From: Pelomonas nitida
GTDB taxonomy: Bacteria; Pseudomonadota; Gammaproteobacteria; Burkholderiales; Burkholderiaceae_C
DNA length: 64,000 nt
NCBI RefSeq assembly: GCF_043555975.1
Contig: NZ_JBIGIA010000021.1
Coordinates: forward strand, 1 to 64,000
Reading direction: 5' to 3'
In this document: positions 12,245-21,789 of the stretch, one piece after another
How positions within the stretch are numbered: position 1 is the stretch's first letter
Layout: each line of letters starts with the position of its first letter
Position numbers and translations under genes: made by a program
The notes under the pieces: model-generated
Told to the model about the DNA's origin: nothing
Seen by the model: only the letters and a program-made list of their open reading frames with translations
Databases searched by the model: none

Positions 12245-14416
12245 GTGGACCTCCACCCGACGCGCACTGCCACCCAACGCAAAGCCAGCTTGCTTTTGTG
12301 TTTTCTATTGACGACGGCCATCACTGCCTGCGGCGGCGGCAGCGGAGCGGCGGCAGGCTCGCCGCCGAGCGGCACGCCCGACCCGGCGCCCGCACCGACA
12401 CCGGCACCCACACCGGCACCCACACCGGCGCCCACACCGGCACCTGCGCCAGCCCCCACACCGGCACCTGCGCCAGCCCCCACACCGGCGCCCACACCAG
12501 CGCCCACACCAGCACCCACACCAGCGCCGACACCGGCACCTACGCCAGCCCCCACACCGGCACCGACACCGGCACCCACACCAGCGCCGACACCGGCACC
12601 TACGCCAGCGCCTACGCCGGCACCTACGCCAGCTCCCACACCAGCTCCGACGCCAAGCCCGACTGCGGCCATCACCTGGCCTGATCCGGCGGCCATCGAA
12701 TGGGGCACGACGCTGAGCACGGTGCAACTGAACGCCAGCACCGATGTCGCCGGCACGTTCAGCTACTCGCCGGCCGCGGGGGCGAAGCTGGAAGTCGGTG
12801 TGCAGACGCTGTCGGTGACGTTCACGCCGCAGGACAAGACCCGTTACGCGGCCAGCACCATCACGCGCAAGTTGACGGTGAACAAAGCCCATCCCGGCGT
12901 GCGTTGGGATGTGCCGGCCGCAGTCCTGCAAGGCTCCGTGCTCACGGCGGCGCAGATCACGCCGGCCCCGACCGTGCTGTACGGCGTGCAGGGCTCGTTC
13001 GATGCGGCGTCCTACGTGACCGCAGACGGCAAGCCCCTGAGTGCGGCCACCACCGCCACGCCCGGCAGCGCCGTCGTCATGGCCACCTTCGTGCCCAAGG
13101 ACACGGCGCACTACACCACCTCGGTGGCGAGCACCACGCTGACCATCAAGCCGCTGTCCAGCGCGGCGGTCATCGACTTCGGCGACGCGAAGCAGACGAT
13201 CAAGGGCTTCGGCGGCTCGGCGGCCTGGTACTACAACAAGCTCGCCGATGACCGGCTCAACGTGCTGTTCGGCACAGGCCTGCCCGACAGCCTCGGGCTG
13301 AGCATCATGCGGCTGCGCATCGCGCCGGCCGAGTGGAACGCGGCCACCAAGACGGCCGACACCACGCAGTGGACCGCCGAGCTCGTCAACGGCGCCGGTG
13401 CCCAGGCGCGCGGCGCCCTGGTGTTCGCCTCGCCGTGGTCGCCCCCGGCCAGCATGAAGATCGTCAACAAGGAGCGGCCCAACCCGCTCTACAGCGGCCG
13501 GCTCAACCCGACGATGTACGCGGCGTATGCGCAGTACCTGAACGCCTACGTGCGCTATGCCGCCACGCGCAACGTCAACCTCTACGCCGTGTCGGTGCAG
13601 AACGAGCCCGACTGGGACCCGAAGGACTACGAGTCCTGCCTGTGGAACGCCGACGAACTGAAGACCTTCATCGGCGAGCAAGGCGCGACGGCGGTCGCCG
13701 GCACCACGGCCAAGCTCATGGCGCCGGAATCGCTGGGCTATGTGCCCACCGCCACCGACGCGCTGATGGCCGACGCCAAGGCCGCCAACAACCTCGGCAT
13801 CATCGGCGGGCACTTGTACGGCGCACAGCCGGACTACGCCAGCTCGGCGGCCAAGCTCGGCAAGGAGCTCTGGATGACCGAGCACTTCCTGGACTCCGTC
13901 AACAAGTCATCCAGCAAGACCGCGTGGCAGACCAGCATCGACGACGCCATCGCGCTGGCCAAGGAGATCCACGACGGGATGACGGTGGCGCAATACAACG
14001 CCTACGTGCACTGGTGGCTGGTCAACTCCAACGACTCGACGCCCACCGGGCTGATCACCAGCGCGGGCAAGCCGACGTACTTCGGCCTGGGCATGAAGCA
14101 CTTCTCGTACTTCATCCGCCCGGGCTATGTGCGCTACGACACGACCGCCTTGCCGCAAAAGGGCGTGCGCGTGTCGGCGTACGGCACACCGGCGGGTTCG
14201 GCGCCCGGCAAGGCGGTCGTGGTGCTCGTGAACGAGAACGCGACGGACGTCACGCTGACCACGTCGATCACGCCGGCAGGCCGCACGCTGACGAGCCTGA
14301 CGCCGTACCGCACGACTGCGACGGCGACGTTCGAGAAGCAGGCGGCCATCGGCGTCAGCGGCAACATGTTCTCGATCTCCCTGCCGGCCAAGAGCATCAC
14401 CACCCTCGTGGACTGA
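12245..14416 (+). CDS. GH30 glucuronoxylanase lipoprotein (copy B)
   Basis: 723 aa from GTG 12245 (AGGA at 12233-12236). A signal sequence with lipobox ITAC|GGG replaces the signal peptide and CBM2 of copy A. A very long Pro-Thr linker (about 45-135) follows, then the same Ig-like repeats and GH30 domain as copy A, with Glu454 (VQNEP) and Glu546 (MTEHF) as catalytic pair. Only a few residues differ (a Ser/Thr, a Ser/Ala, an Ala/Thr, and the final Asn/Asp). Known family role: cutting glucuronoxylan at glucuronic acid branches. Inference: copy B is tethered to the outer membrane and works on chains released by the free, CBM-bearing copy A. Confidence 0.88.
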   Translation: MDLHPTRTATQRKASLLLCFLLTTAITACGGGSGAAAGSPPSGTPDPAPAPTPAPTPAPTPAPTPAPAPAPTPAPAPAPTPAPTPAPTPAPTPAPTPAPTPAPTPAPTPAPTPAPTPAPTPAPTPAPTPAPTPAPTPSPTAAITWPDPAAIEWGTTLSTVQLNASTDVAGTFSYSPAAGAKLEVGVQTLSVTFTPQDKTRYAASTITRKLTVNKAHPGVRWDVPAAVLQGSVLTAAQITPAPTVLYGVQGSFDAASYVTADGKPLSAATTATPGSAVVMATFVPKDTAHYTTSVASTTLTIKPLSSAAVIDFGDAKQTIKGFGGSAAWYYNKLADDRLNVLFGTGLPDSLGLSIMRLRIAPAEWNAATKTADTTQWTAELVNGAGAQARGALVFASPWSPPASMKIVNKERPNPLYSGRLNPTMYAAYAQYLNAYVRYAATRNVNLYAVSVQNEPDWDPKDYESCLWNADELKTFIGEQGATAVAGTTAKLMAPESLGYVPTATDALMADAKAANNLGIIGGHLYGAQPDYASSAAKLGKELWMTEHFLDSVNKSSSKTAWQTSIDDAIALAKEIHDGMTVAQYNAYVHWWLVNSNDSTPTGLITSAGKPTYFGLGMKHFSYFIRPGYVRYDTTALPQKGVRVSAYGTPAGSAPGKAVVVLVNENATDVTLTTSITPAGRTLTSLTPYRTTATATFEKQAAIGVSGNMFSISLPAKSITTLVD
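12385..12660 (+). repeat. Hexamer tract coding the Pro-Thr linker of copy B
   Basis: Imperfect repeats of CCGGCACCCACA, CCAGCGCCCACA and CCTACGCCAGCC coding (PAPT)n. It is about three times longer than the matching linker of copy A, while the downstream sequence is nearly identical. Confidence 0.85.
12641..14416 (+). repeat. Copy B of the 1776-bp near-identical duplication
   Basis: Partner of 6532-8307. After the stop the likeness continues for about 25 bases, through a ribosome site (AAGGAG) and ATGG at 14435 that match the start region of the GH10 gene. This is a remnant showing the donor order was GH30 then GH10. Confidence 0.95.
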
Positions 14417-14559
14417 ACGGCCAAGGAGCACAACGATGGGCCACGTACAGCGCGTCACCGGCCCATGCGCTTCAAGCGCGGGGCAGGGTGACATGGCGGG
14501 GCTGATCCGCCTGGGCGTGAACACTGGACGGGGGCCGATGCTCGACCACCCGCGTCAAC

Positions 14560-16737
14560 ATGACAACGAGAAAAACTGACCTCGCGAGCAACCGGCGCGC
14601 CGTGCTGAAGGCGCTGGGCGTCGCCCCCATGCTGTCCGTGTTCACGGGTTGCCAAGACGGCAATCAGGTGGGCGATGGCGATGACAGTGGGCAGCCAGCC
14701 GCAACACCGGCACCGGCACCTGCACCAACGACTGCACCGACGACGGCACGCACCTTTGTTCATCCCGGCCTGCTGCACACCGAGGCCGATTTCGCGCGGA
14801 TGCGGGAGAAGGTGGCTGCCCAGGCCCAGCCGTGGCTCGACGGCTGGACTGCGCTGCAATCCAGCGGCCGCAGCCAGCTGGGCGGGGTGCCGCGTCCCTT
14901 GGCCACGGTGGTGCGAGGCGGGGATGGATCGAATTTCGCGCAGCTCTATATCGACATTGCCCGCAGCTACCAGTTGGCACTGCGCTGGAAGGTCTCGGGC
15001 GACACCCGCTATGCCGACCGAGCCGTGGTCTTTCTCAACGCCTGGTCGTCGACGTTGACCAGCATCACCGGCAACGCCGACCGCTACCTGGCGGCGGGCA
15101 TCTACGGCTGGCAATTCGCCAATGCCGCCGAGATCATGCGCACCTACCCGGGCTGGGCGGCATCCGACTTCAAACGCTTCCAGCAGATGATGCTCGAGGT
15201 GTTCTACCCGCTGAGCAGCCGCTTCCTGCGGGAGCACAACGACGCCGTCATCACGAATTACTGGGCCAACTGGGACCAATGCGCGATGGCGTGCGTGCTG
15301 GCCGTCGGCGTGCTGTGCGATCGCGAGGATCTCTACGACGAGGCCACCCACTACTACCGCCACGGTCAGGGCAACGGGGCAGGGCTGCAGGCGGTCTACC
15401 ACGTCCACCCGGGCTATCTTGGCCAGGCACAGGAAAGCGGGCGAGACCAGGGGCACGCCACGCTGGGCGTGGGCCTGGCCGGTGCGTTCATGGAGATGGC
15501 CTGGAACCAGGGCGACGACTTCTACAGCTACGACAACCGCCGCTACCTCAGCGGCGTGGAGTACGTGGCCAAGTCCAACCTGAAGGATGCGAGCGGCGCC
15601 TTCTACAGCCTTCCCTATCTCAGGTATGCCAACAAGCAGGGCGTGTCCACGGGCGTTTCTGCGGCTGGCCAAGGCAGCATGCGTCCTGTCTTTGAGTCGG
15701 TGCTGCACCACTATGAAGGTCGCCTGGGCGTCGCCGCCGCCTACACCCGCCAGATGGCCCTGCAAATGCGCCCCGAGTCTGACGGCGGTAACGGCGACCA
15801 GCTGGGTTTCGGCTCGCTCACGTTCGCCCGCGACGCGGTGCTGGGCGGCAGCCCGAGCGGGTTGACCGCACGGCGCCGGGCAAGCCAGGTGGAGTTGTCG
15901 TGGTGGGGGACGCCTGACGCCGTTTCCTACAACGTCAAGCGCGCCACGCGCGCCGGCGGGCCCTACACGGTCGTGGCCAACGGCATTGGCGACCTGCTCA
16001 CGTGGACGGATGCCGCGCCCGCAGGGTCGCTCTGGTATGTCGTCACCGCCGTCAACGCCACCGGTGAAAGCGGGGCCTCCAACGAGGTGGCTGTCTCCAT
16101 GGTTCCCCAGTTGTCACTGCATCTGAAGTTCGATGAAGGCGCGGGCCTCACGGTCGCAGACGCCACGGGGCGCTGGCCGGCCAGCCAGGTCACGAAAGCA
16201 GCCGGATGGACGGCAGGCCGCGGGCCCGGCGCTGCCTGGGCGCTCGACGGCGTCAACGACCACGTCACGCTGCCGGCCGAGATCGTCAAGGACCTGAGCG
16301 ACTTCACCATCGCTGCATGGGTCTACCTCGATGCAGCCACGCGCTGGGCGCGCATCTTCGACATCGGCTCGGGCCCGCGCCGCGCCATGTTCCTCACCGC
16401 GTGCAACGCGGCGGGCGTCGCTCAGTTCACGATCGACACGGAACATGGCTATGTTGCCGAGGGCATCACAGGCAACGCTGCACTGCCCACGGGCACCTGG
16501 ACGCATGTGGCGGTGACGCTGTCGGGCAGCGTGGGGACGCTCTACGTCAATGGACTGCCTGTGGGCAGCAACCCGGACATGCATTTCGCCCCGTACCGTC
16601 TGGGCGTTGGCATGGACGGCTGGATCGGGCGCTCGCAGTACACGACCGATCCCTTCCTGAAGGGCAAGATCGACGACTTCCGCCTTTACCAGGGGGCGCT
16701 CGATGCCGCCGCGATGAGCGCCTTGGCCGCCGCCTGA
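14560..16737 (+). CDS. Alginate-lyase-fold polysaccharide lyase lipoprotein with Fn3-like and LamG domains
   Basis: 725 aa from ATG 14560. The N-terminus has a twin-arginine pattern (SNRRAVLKALG) and a lipobox FTGC, so it is probably a Tat-exported lipoprotein. A short Pro/Ala/Thr linker leads to an alpha-toroid domain (about 65-425) of the alginate lyase type: FVHPGLLHTEADFARMR at its start, and N-Y-W-A-N-W-D-Q and HPGYLGQAQESGRDQGH in the active-site region. About 430-515 is Fn3-like (GLTARRRASQ..SYNVKRAT), and 520-725 is LamG/concanavalin-like (HLKFDEG, IAAWVYL, KIDDFRLY). Known relatives act on uronic-acid polymers. Here the substrate may be a glucuronan or pectic chain rather than alginate. 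No promoter is obvious in the 143 bp upstream. Confidence 0.78.
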   Translation: MTTRKTDLASNRRAVLKALGVAPMLSVFTGCQDGNQVGDGDDSGQPAATPAPAPAPTTAPTTARTFVHPGLLHTEADFARMREKVAAQAQPWLDGWTALQSSGRSQLGGVPRPLATVVRGGDGSNFAQLYIDIARSYQLALRWKVSGDTRYADRAVVFLNAWSSTLTSITGNADRYLAAGIYGWQFANAAEIMRTYPGWAASDFKRFQQMMLEVFYPLSSRFLREHNDAVITNYWANWDQCAMACVLAVGVLCDREDLYDEATHYYRHGQGNGAGLQAVYHVHPGYLGQAQESGRDQGHATLGVGLAGAFMEMAWNQGDDFYSYDNRRYLSGVEYVAKSNLKDASGAFYSLPYLRYANKQGVSTGVSAAGQGSMRPVFESVLHHYEGRLGVAAAYTRQMALQMRPESDGGNGDQLGFGSLTFARDAVLGGSPSGLTARRRASQVELSWWGTPDAVSYNVKRATRAGGPYTVVANGIGDLLTWTDAAPAGSLWYVVTAVNATGESGASNEVAVSMVPQLSLHLKFDEGAGLTVADATGRWPASQVTKAAGWTAGRGPGAAWALDGVNDHVTLPAEIVKDLSDFTIAAWVYLDAATRWARIFDIGSGPRRAMFLTACNAAGVAQFTIDTEHGYVAEGITGNAALPTGTWTHVAVTLSGSVGTLYVNGLPVGSNPDMHFAPYRLGVGMDGWIGRSQYTTDPFLKGKIDDFRLYQGALDAAAMSALAAA

Positions 16738-16904
16738 CGGGATGCGTTAGCGCAGCGCACGGGCCGACCCCTGGCATCGCACGGCGCGGCCGTGCAAGCC
16801 GTTCGGTAGCCGCTCACCGAGGGGCGCCGATCAACTCTGTTCGACGATCACCTTGCTGAGCCCCGTCGACACCTGCTCGGCTCGCCCAGCGCAGCCCTGA
16901 TCGT

Positions 16905-18458
16905 TCAGCGGCGCGAAACCTGGAAGATCTTGACCGCGCCATTCAGCGTGGCGGCCTGCTCGCGCAGGCTTTCGGCGGCGGCGGTCGATTCCTCGACGAG
17001 CGCTGCGTTTTGTTGCGTGACCTGGTCGAGCTGAGAGATGGCGATGTTGACCTGGGCGATGCCGTCCGACTGCTCGGAGGTGGCGGTCGTGATCTCGCCC
17101 ATGATGTCCCGCACGCGCTGCACGGCGCTGACCAGCTCTTCCATCGTGCTGCCGGCTTCGGCAACCAGGCGTGAGCCCGCTTCCACGCGGTCGACGCTGC
17201 TGCCGATCAGGCTCTTGATCTCCTTCGCGGCATCCGCCGAGCGGCCGGCCAGCGAGCGCACCTCACCCGCCACGACCGCGAAGCCGCGCCCTTGCTCGCC
17301 GGCGCGCGCGGCTTCCACGGCAGCGTTCAGCGCCAGGATGTTGGTCTGGAACGCGATGCCGTCGATGACACCGATGATGTCGGCGATCTTGCGCGAGCTC
17401 GTGTTGATCTCGTCCATCGTCTGCACGACCTGCGCCACCACGTCGCCGCCGCGCTGGGCGACGTTGGCGGCCGAGACGGCCAGCGTGTTGGCGTGCCCAG
17501 CCGACGCGGCCGAGTGCTGCACCGTGCCGGTGAGTTCTTCCATCGCGCTGGCGGTCTGCTGCAGGCTGGAGGCCGCCTTCTCGGTGCGGGCGCTCAGGTC
17601 CTGGTTGCCGCTGGCGATCTCGGTGGAGGCGGTGTCGATGGATTCGGCCGAGTCGCGGATGCTGCCGATGGTCTGGGACAGCGTGTCGCGCATGCGGCGC
17701 AGGGTCGTCTGCAACTGGCCGATCTCGTCGGCACCGGCCGCCAGGCCCTGGCCCGATCGCCGCAGGTCGCCGTCAGCCACGCGGGCCGCGAGATCGTTGG
17801 CGGCGCCCAGCGGCACGATGATGCTGCGGGTGATGCTCCACGCCGCCGCTGCGCCGAGTGCCAGCATCAGCACGCCAAAGCCCCACAGCATCAGCTTGCC
17901 GTCCTGGTTGGCGGTGTCGATGCGGGCTGCGGTGTTGTCGATCTGCTTGCGCTGATGGTCCAGGAACTCCTGGATGCGCGCGAGGTAGACCTTGGAGCCG
18001 GGCACGAAGACCTCGTTGAGCAGCTTGTCAGCCGCGTCGGCCTGGCCGTCCTTCTTGAGCTTGGTGATCTGGTCGCGCGATTCGAGGTAGACCTTGCGGG
18101 ATTCGCCGACGGCATCGAACAGCTTCTGTTCTTCGGGCGAGCGGACCATGCCCTTGAGCTTCTCCTGCATCTCGCCGGAGGCCTTGCTCGACTGGATCTG
18201 CTCATCCTTGAACAGGTCGGCCATCGATGCGTCGGCGCTCTTGGCGATGGCGATCGTGCGGCGCACGCCCGAATTGATGTTGCGGTTCCAGTCTGAAATG
18301 AGGCGCTCCTTGGCGAGCGGCTCATCCATCATCTGGTGGGTCTCCCGGGCCATGTCGGTCAGGTGCCAGGACGCAAACAGAATGACGCCGGCGGCGAGCG
18401 CCAGCACCAGGCCAAAGCCGGCCATGAGCCGCTTGCCGATCGAGAGCTTGTTCATCAT
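16905..18458 (-). CDS. Methyl-accepting chemotaxis protein
   Basis: 517 aa, start ATG at 18458. Layout: membrane segment at about 10-30, a four-helix-bundle periplasmic sensor (about 35-190), second membrane segment at about 190-212, HAMP, and a full signalling domain with the highly conserved hairpin tip (IAFQTNILALNAAVEAARAGEQGRGF). There is no C-terminal NWETF-like methylation pentapeptide; the protein ends VKIFQVSRR. Its ligand is unknown. It is convergent with the lyase gene upstream and not obviously part of the sugar locus, though chemotaxis toward plant material would be a natural companion. Confidence 0.95.
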   Translation of the reverse strand: MMNKLSIGKRLMAGFGLVLALAAGVILFASWHLTDMARETHQMMDEPLAKERLISDWNRNINSGVRRTIAIAKSADASMADLFKDEQIQSSKASGEMQEKLKGMVRSPEEQKLFDAVGESRKVYLESRDQITKLKKDGQADAADKLLNEVFVPGSKVYLARIQEFLDHQRKQIDNTAARIDTANQDGKLMLWGFGVLMLALGAAAAWSITRSIIVPLGAANDLAARVADGDLRRSGQGLAAGADEIGQLQTTLRRMRDTLSQTIGSIRDSAESIDTASTEIASGNQDLSARTEKAASSLQQTASAMEELTGTVQHSAASAGHANTLAVSAANVAQRGGDVVAQVVQTMDEINTSSRKIADIIGVIDGIAFQTNILALNAAVEAARAGEQGRGFAVVAGEVRSLAGRSADAAKEIKSLIGSSVDRVEAGSRLVAEAGSTMEELVSAVQRVRDIMGEITTATSEQSDGIAQVNIAISQLDQVTQQNAALVEESTAAAESLREQAATLNGAVKIFQVSRR

Positions 18459-18626
18459 TTCTTTCTGCGCGGTGGGGCGCTTCGTGCGACGCGATAACCC
18501 ACCATGCTAGCGCCCAGTTGAGTGTGACAAGCCTGCCGGGGTGGGACTTCGGTCACGCTGGCTGGGTGAACGCGACGCCCGACCTCGGGCGCTGTCGGTA
18601 CGGCCCCACAGGCGCGCTGCAGATGG

Positions 18627-19766
18627 TCAGCGGGAGGCCGCCAACAACGCGTGATAGTCGTCGGCGCTGGCAATGCGCGGGTTGGTCTTGTGGCAGTGAT
18701 CCAGCAGCGCGAGCTCGACGATGCGCTCGTTCAGCGCCGGGTCGACCCCCATGGCCGCGAGGCCCGACGGCAGGCCCAGCCGGTGGTTCATCGACTGCAG
18801 CGCATCCGCCACCGCGTGCGCACCGCTGCCGGCCAGCCCCATGGCCTGGGCCAGCCGCGCGATGCGCTGCTCGCCCGCGACGCTCGGCGCCTGGGCATTG
18901 AAGCGGATGACGGCGGGCAGGAACACCGCGTTCAGCGTGCCGTGGTGCAGCTTCGGGTTCAGCCCGCCCAGCGCGTGGCTCAGCGAGTGCACGGCGCCCA
19001 GCCCTTTCTGAAACGCGAGCGCGCCATGCACGCTGGCACACATCATGTCGAGCCGCGCGTCGCGGTCCTGGCCGTCGCGGGTTGCCCGTTCGATGGCGGC
19101 CCAGCCGCGGCGCAAGCCCTCCAGCGCGATGCCGTCTGCCGCCGGGTTGAAGGCCGGCGCGAGAAAGGTCTCGATGCAATGCGCGATGGCGTCCATGCCG
19201 GTCGCGGCGGTCAGGTGGGCGGGCAGGGCGAGCGTCAGCTCCGGGTCGCAGATCGCGGCCTTGGGCAGCAGCACCCAGTTGTGAAAGCCGAGCTTGCGAC
19301 CGTCGTCGACGATGAGGATGGCCCCGCGCGCCACCTCGCTGCCGGTGCCGGCCGTCGTCGGCACGGCGATGATGGGCAAGACCTGGCTGCCGATGTCGCC
19401 GGCGCCGCCCTCGATGGTGGCCCAGCGCTTGAGCGGCGGTGCATGCGTGGCTGCGATGGCGACGCCCTTGGCCAGGTCGATGGCCGAGCCACCGCCCACC
19501 GCCACCAGCCCGTCGCAACCCTGCTCGCGCAGTTGCTCGACGGCCTGCCGCACGGCCGCCTCGGTGGGGTTGGGGGGCGTGCGGTCGAACACCGGCGGCG
19601 CCGGCGTGAACGCGCCGAGCGCCATGTCCAGCACGCCCGCCGCGCGCACGCCGGCATCGGTGACGATCAACGGCCGCCGCATGCCGGCACGCTCGCATTC
19701 CGCCGGCAACAGGCTGCGCGCACCGAAGGCCAGCTCGATGCGGGTCAGGTAGAGGATCTGGGCCAT
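18627..19766 (-). CDS. Iron-containing alcohol dehydrogenase
   Basis: The start is ATG 19766, because GGAG lies 8 bases upstream on this strand; the frame continues 11 codons further without a ribosome site. 379 aa. The N-terminal half has the NAD-binding GGGSAIDLAKG and the TTAGTGSE loop. The C-terminal helical half has the metal ligands in GMDAIAHCIE, VHSLSHALGG and LHHGTLNA. Known family role: NAD(P)-dependent oxidation or reduction of primary alcohols/aldehydes, with iron or zinc. The substrate cannot be told from sequence. It stands alone between the chemoreceptor and the divergent esterase gene. Confidence 0.92.
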   Translation of the reverse strand: MAQILYLTRIELAFGARSLLPAECERAGMRRPLIVTDAGVRAAGVLDMALGAFTPAPPVFDRTPPNPTEAAVRQAVEQLREQGCDGLVAVGGGSAIDLAKGVAIAATHAPPLKRWATIEGGAGDIGSQVLPIIAVPTTAGTGSEVARGAILIVDDGRKLGFHNWVLLPKAAICDPELTLALPAHLTAATGMDAIAHCIETFLAPAFNPAADGIALEGLRRGWAAIERATRDGQDRDARLDMMCASVHGALAFQKGLGAVHSLSHALGGLNPKLHHGTLNAVFLPAVIRFNAQAPSVAGEQRIARLAQAMGLAGSGAHAVADALQSMNHRLGLPSGLAAMGVDPALNERIVELALLDHCHKTNPRIASADDYHALLAASR

Positions 19767-19930
19767 CGTGTGGACTCCGCAGTCGCCATGATGGGGCATC
19801 CTAGGCTCGGCCGCCGGTGCGGGAAGTCATGCAGGTGACGCGGCGCCGGGCTGGCGCGGCCTGTCGGCGAGCGCGGGCCGGGTGTGCAGGTTGTCGAGGG
19901 ACTGCCGTGTCGGCAGACAATGCGAGCCCG

Positions 19931-20860
19931 ATGAGCCCACCCACCCAACTCCTGACGCCGCGAATGGCCGGCGTGCTCGACCGCATCCATCGGGCCAACC
20001 GGCCGCCCTTTCATACCTTGACGCCGGGCGAGGCCCGGCTCGCCTACCGCATGGGCGCCGAGATCCTGGATCTGCCGCGCGCGCCGCTGCCGCGCGTGGA
20101 AGACCTGGAGGTCGCCGGCCGGCCGGCCCGGCTGTACGCCCCGGCCGCCACGGCGTTGCCCGTGCTGCTGTATCTGCATGGCGGCGGCTTCACGATCGGC
20201 GGCCTGGAAACCCACGACAGCCTGTGCCGTCAGCTCGCATTGCGCAGCGGCGCTGCCGTTCTGTCGCTGGATTACCGGCTCGCGCCCGAGCATCGCTTTC
20301 CCGCCGCCGTGGACGACGCCTGGGCGGCGCTGGCCTGGGTGCACGAGCACGCGCATACGCTGGGGCTGGACGGCTCGCGGCTGGCGGTGGGGGGCGACAG
20401 CGCCGGCGGCACGCTGGCGGCGGTCTCGGCCTTCTTCGCGCGTGACCGCGGTCTGCCGCTGAAGCTGCAGTTGCTGATCACGCCGGGCACTGCCAGCCTC
20501 CCGAACACGCCATCGCACCGGCTGTTCGCCAACGGCTTCCTGCTCGACGCCGCCAGCATCGAGTGGTTCTTCGGCCATTACCTGGACCGTCATCAGCGTC
20601 ACGACTGGCGCTTTGCGCCGCTGGAGGCCGACGACCACGCCGGCCTGGCGCCTGCCTGCGTCGTGCTGGCCGAATGCGACCCGCTGGTGGACGAAGGCAT
20701 CGCCTACGCCGACACCCTGCGGGCTGCTGGCGTGTCAGTGCAGCTGGAGCTCTATCGCGGCGTCACCCATGATTTCATCAAGATGGGGCGCTATATCCCC
20801 GAAGCCTTGACTGCCCTCAATGCCTGCGCCGACAGTCTGAAGCAACATCTGGCGACTTGA
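19931..20860 (+). CDS. Alpha/beta hydrolase, hormone-sensitive-lipase family esterase
   Basis: ATG 19931 gives 309 aa and removes a basic N-terminal extension that does not look like this family. Motifs in order: HGGGF (oxyanion hole), GDSAGG with Ser157, ECDPLVDE (Asp) and THDFIKMG (His). These define the HSL/GDSAG group of short-chain carboxylesterases. No signal peptide is seen, so it is likely cytoplasmic. It lies 71 bp before the thioesterase-GNAT gene and may be co-transcribed with it. The physiological ester is unknown. Confidence 0.92.
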   Translation: MSPPTQLLTPRMAGVLDRIHRANRPPFHTLTPGEARLAYRMGAEILDLPRAPLPRVEDLEVAGRPARLYAPAATALPVLLYLHGGGFTIGGLETHDSLCRQLALRSGAAVLSLDYRLAPEHRFPAAVDDAWAALAWVHEHAHTLGLDGSRLAVGGDSAGGTLAAVSAFFARDRGLPLKLQLLITPGTASLPNTPSHRLFANGFLLDAASIEWFFGHYLDRHQRHDWRFAPLEADDHAGLAPACVVLAECDPLVDEGIAYADTLRAAGVSVQLELYRGVTHDFIKMGRYIPEALTALNACADSLKQHLAT

Positions 20861-20931
20861 GGGTGCACGATGACGCACTCGCGCGCGCGCAACGCAGCCC
20901 CGCAGGCGACCTCCCGCTCACTTCCACCACC

Positions 20932-21789
20932 ATGAAACGCACTGACTTTCGCCACACCGAGCCGCTGCGCGTGCGCTGGGCCGAGATCGATGCCCAGGGC
21001 ATCGTCTTCAATGGCCACTACCTGACCTATCTGGACACCGCCGTCAGCGGGTATTGGCGCGCGCTGGCCATCCCCTACACCGCGACGATGAAGAGCCTGG
21101 GCGGTGAGCTCTATGTGCGCCGGGCCATGCTGGACTACCGCGGCTCCGCCCGCTACGACGATCGGCTCGACATCGGCATCCGCTGCCGCGAGTTCGGCAA
21201 CAGCTCGATGAAGGTGGACGGTGGCATCTTCCATGGCGAGCAGTTGCTGGTGCAGGCGGAGATGGTCTATGTGTTCGCGGACCCGTCGACGCAGTCACCC
21301 GCGCCGCTGCCCGCACCGTTGCGCGGCCTGATCCAGGATTTCGAGGCTGGCCAGCCGGTCGTGGACGTCACGCTGGGCGGCTGGGCCGAGCTGGGCGCCG
21401 AGGCCACGGCGATTCGCCGTGAGGTGTTTGTCGAGGAGCAGCACATCCCGGCGGACATGGAGTGGGACAGCGCCGACGCCAGCTGCCTGCATGCGCTGGC
21501 GCGCAACCGTTTCGGCATGGCGCTGGCGACGGGGCGGCTGCTGGAGCATGTGCCCGGCGTGGCCAAGATCGGCCGCATGGCCGTGCTGCGCGCCATGCGT
21601 GGCACGCAGATCGGCCGGCAGGTGCTGGAAGCCCTGATGGCCGAAGCCCGCCGGCAGGGCTACCGCGAAGTGCTGCTGCATGCCCAGCTGGCCGCCGAGA
21701 ACTTCTATGTGCGCGCCGGCTTCCAGCGCCGCGGCCAGCCGTTCGAGGAGGCGGGCATTGGGCATGTGGAGATGGTGAGGGCTCTATGA
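20932..21789 (+). CDS. Fused YbgC-type acyl-CoA thioesterase and GNAT acetyltransferase
   Basis: ATG 20932 is chosen over GTG 20857 because the thioesterase fold begins right after it. Residues 1-135 are a hot-dog 4HBT domain with EIDAQGIVFNGHYLTYLD, the usual Asp-containing active-site loop. Residues about 145-285 are a GNAT domain of the ElaA type (REVFVEEQHIPADMEWD, GRMAVLRAMRGTQIGRQVLEAL, the acetyl-CoA-binding stretch). Both halves look intact. 4HBT proteins of this class hydrolyse acyl-CoA; GNAT acceptors are unknown here. The fusion suggests coupling of acyl-CoA release and N-acetylation, but this is inference. The stop overlaps the next start (ATGA). Confidence 0.85.
   Translation: MKRTDFRHTEPLRVRWAEIDAQGIVFNGHYLTYLDTAVSGYWRALAIPYTATMKSLGGELYVRRAMLDYRGSARYDDRLDIGIRCREFGNSSMKVDGGIFHGEQLLVQAEMVYVFADPSTQSPAPLPAPLRGLIQDFEAGQPVVDVTLGGWAELGAEATAIRREVFVEEQHIPADMEWDSADASCLHALARNRFGMALATGRLLEHVPGVAKIGRMAVLRAMRGTQIGRQVLEALMAEARRQGYREVLLHAQLAAENFYVRAGFQRRGQPFEEAGIGHVEMVRAL

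Noticed and set aside
18459..18540. Flagellar sigma-28 promoter for the chemoreceptor
   Set aside because: Upstream sequence has only loose likeness (TCAA and GTTATC) and wrong core bases.
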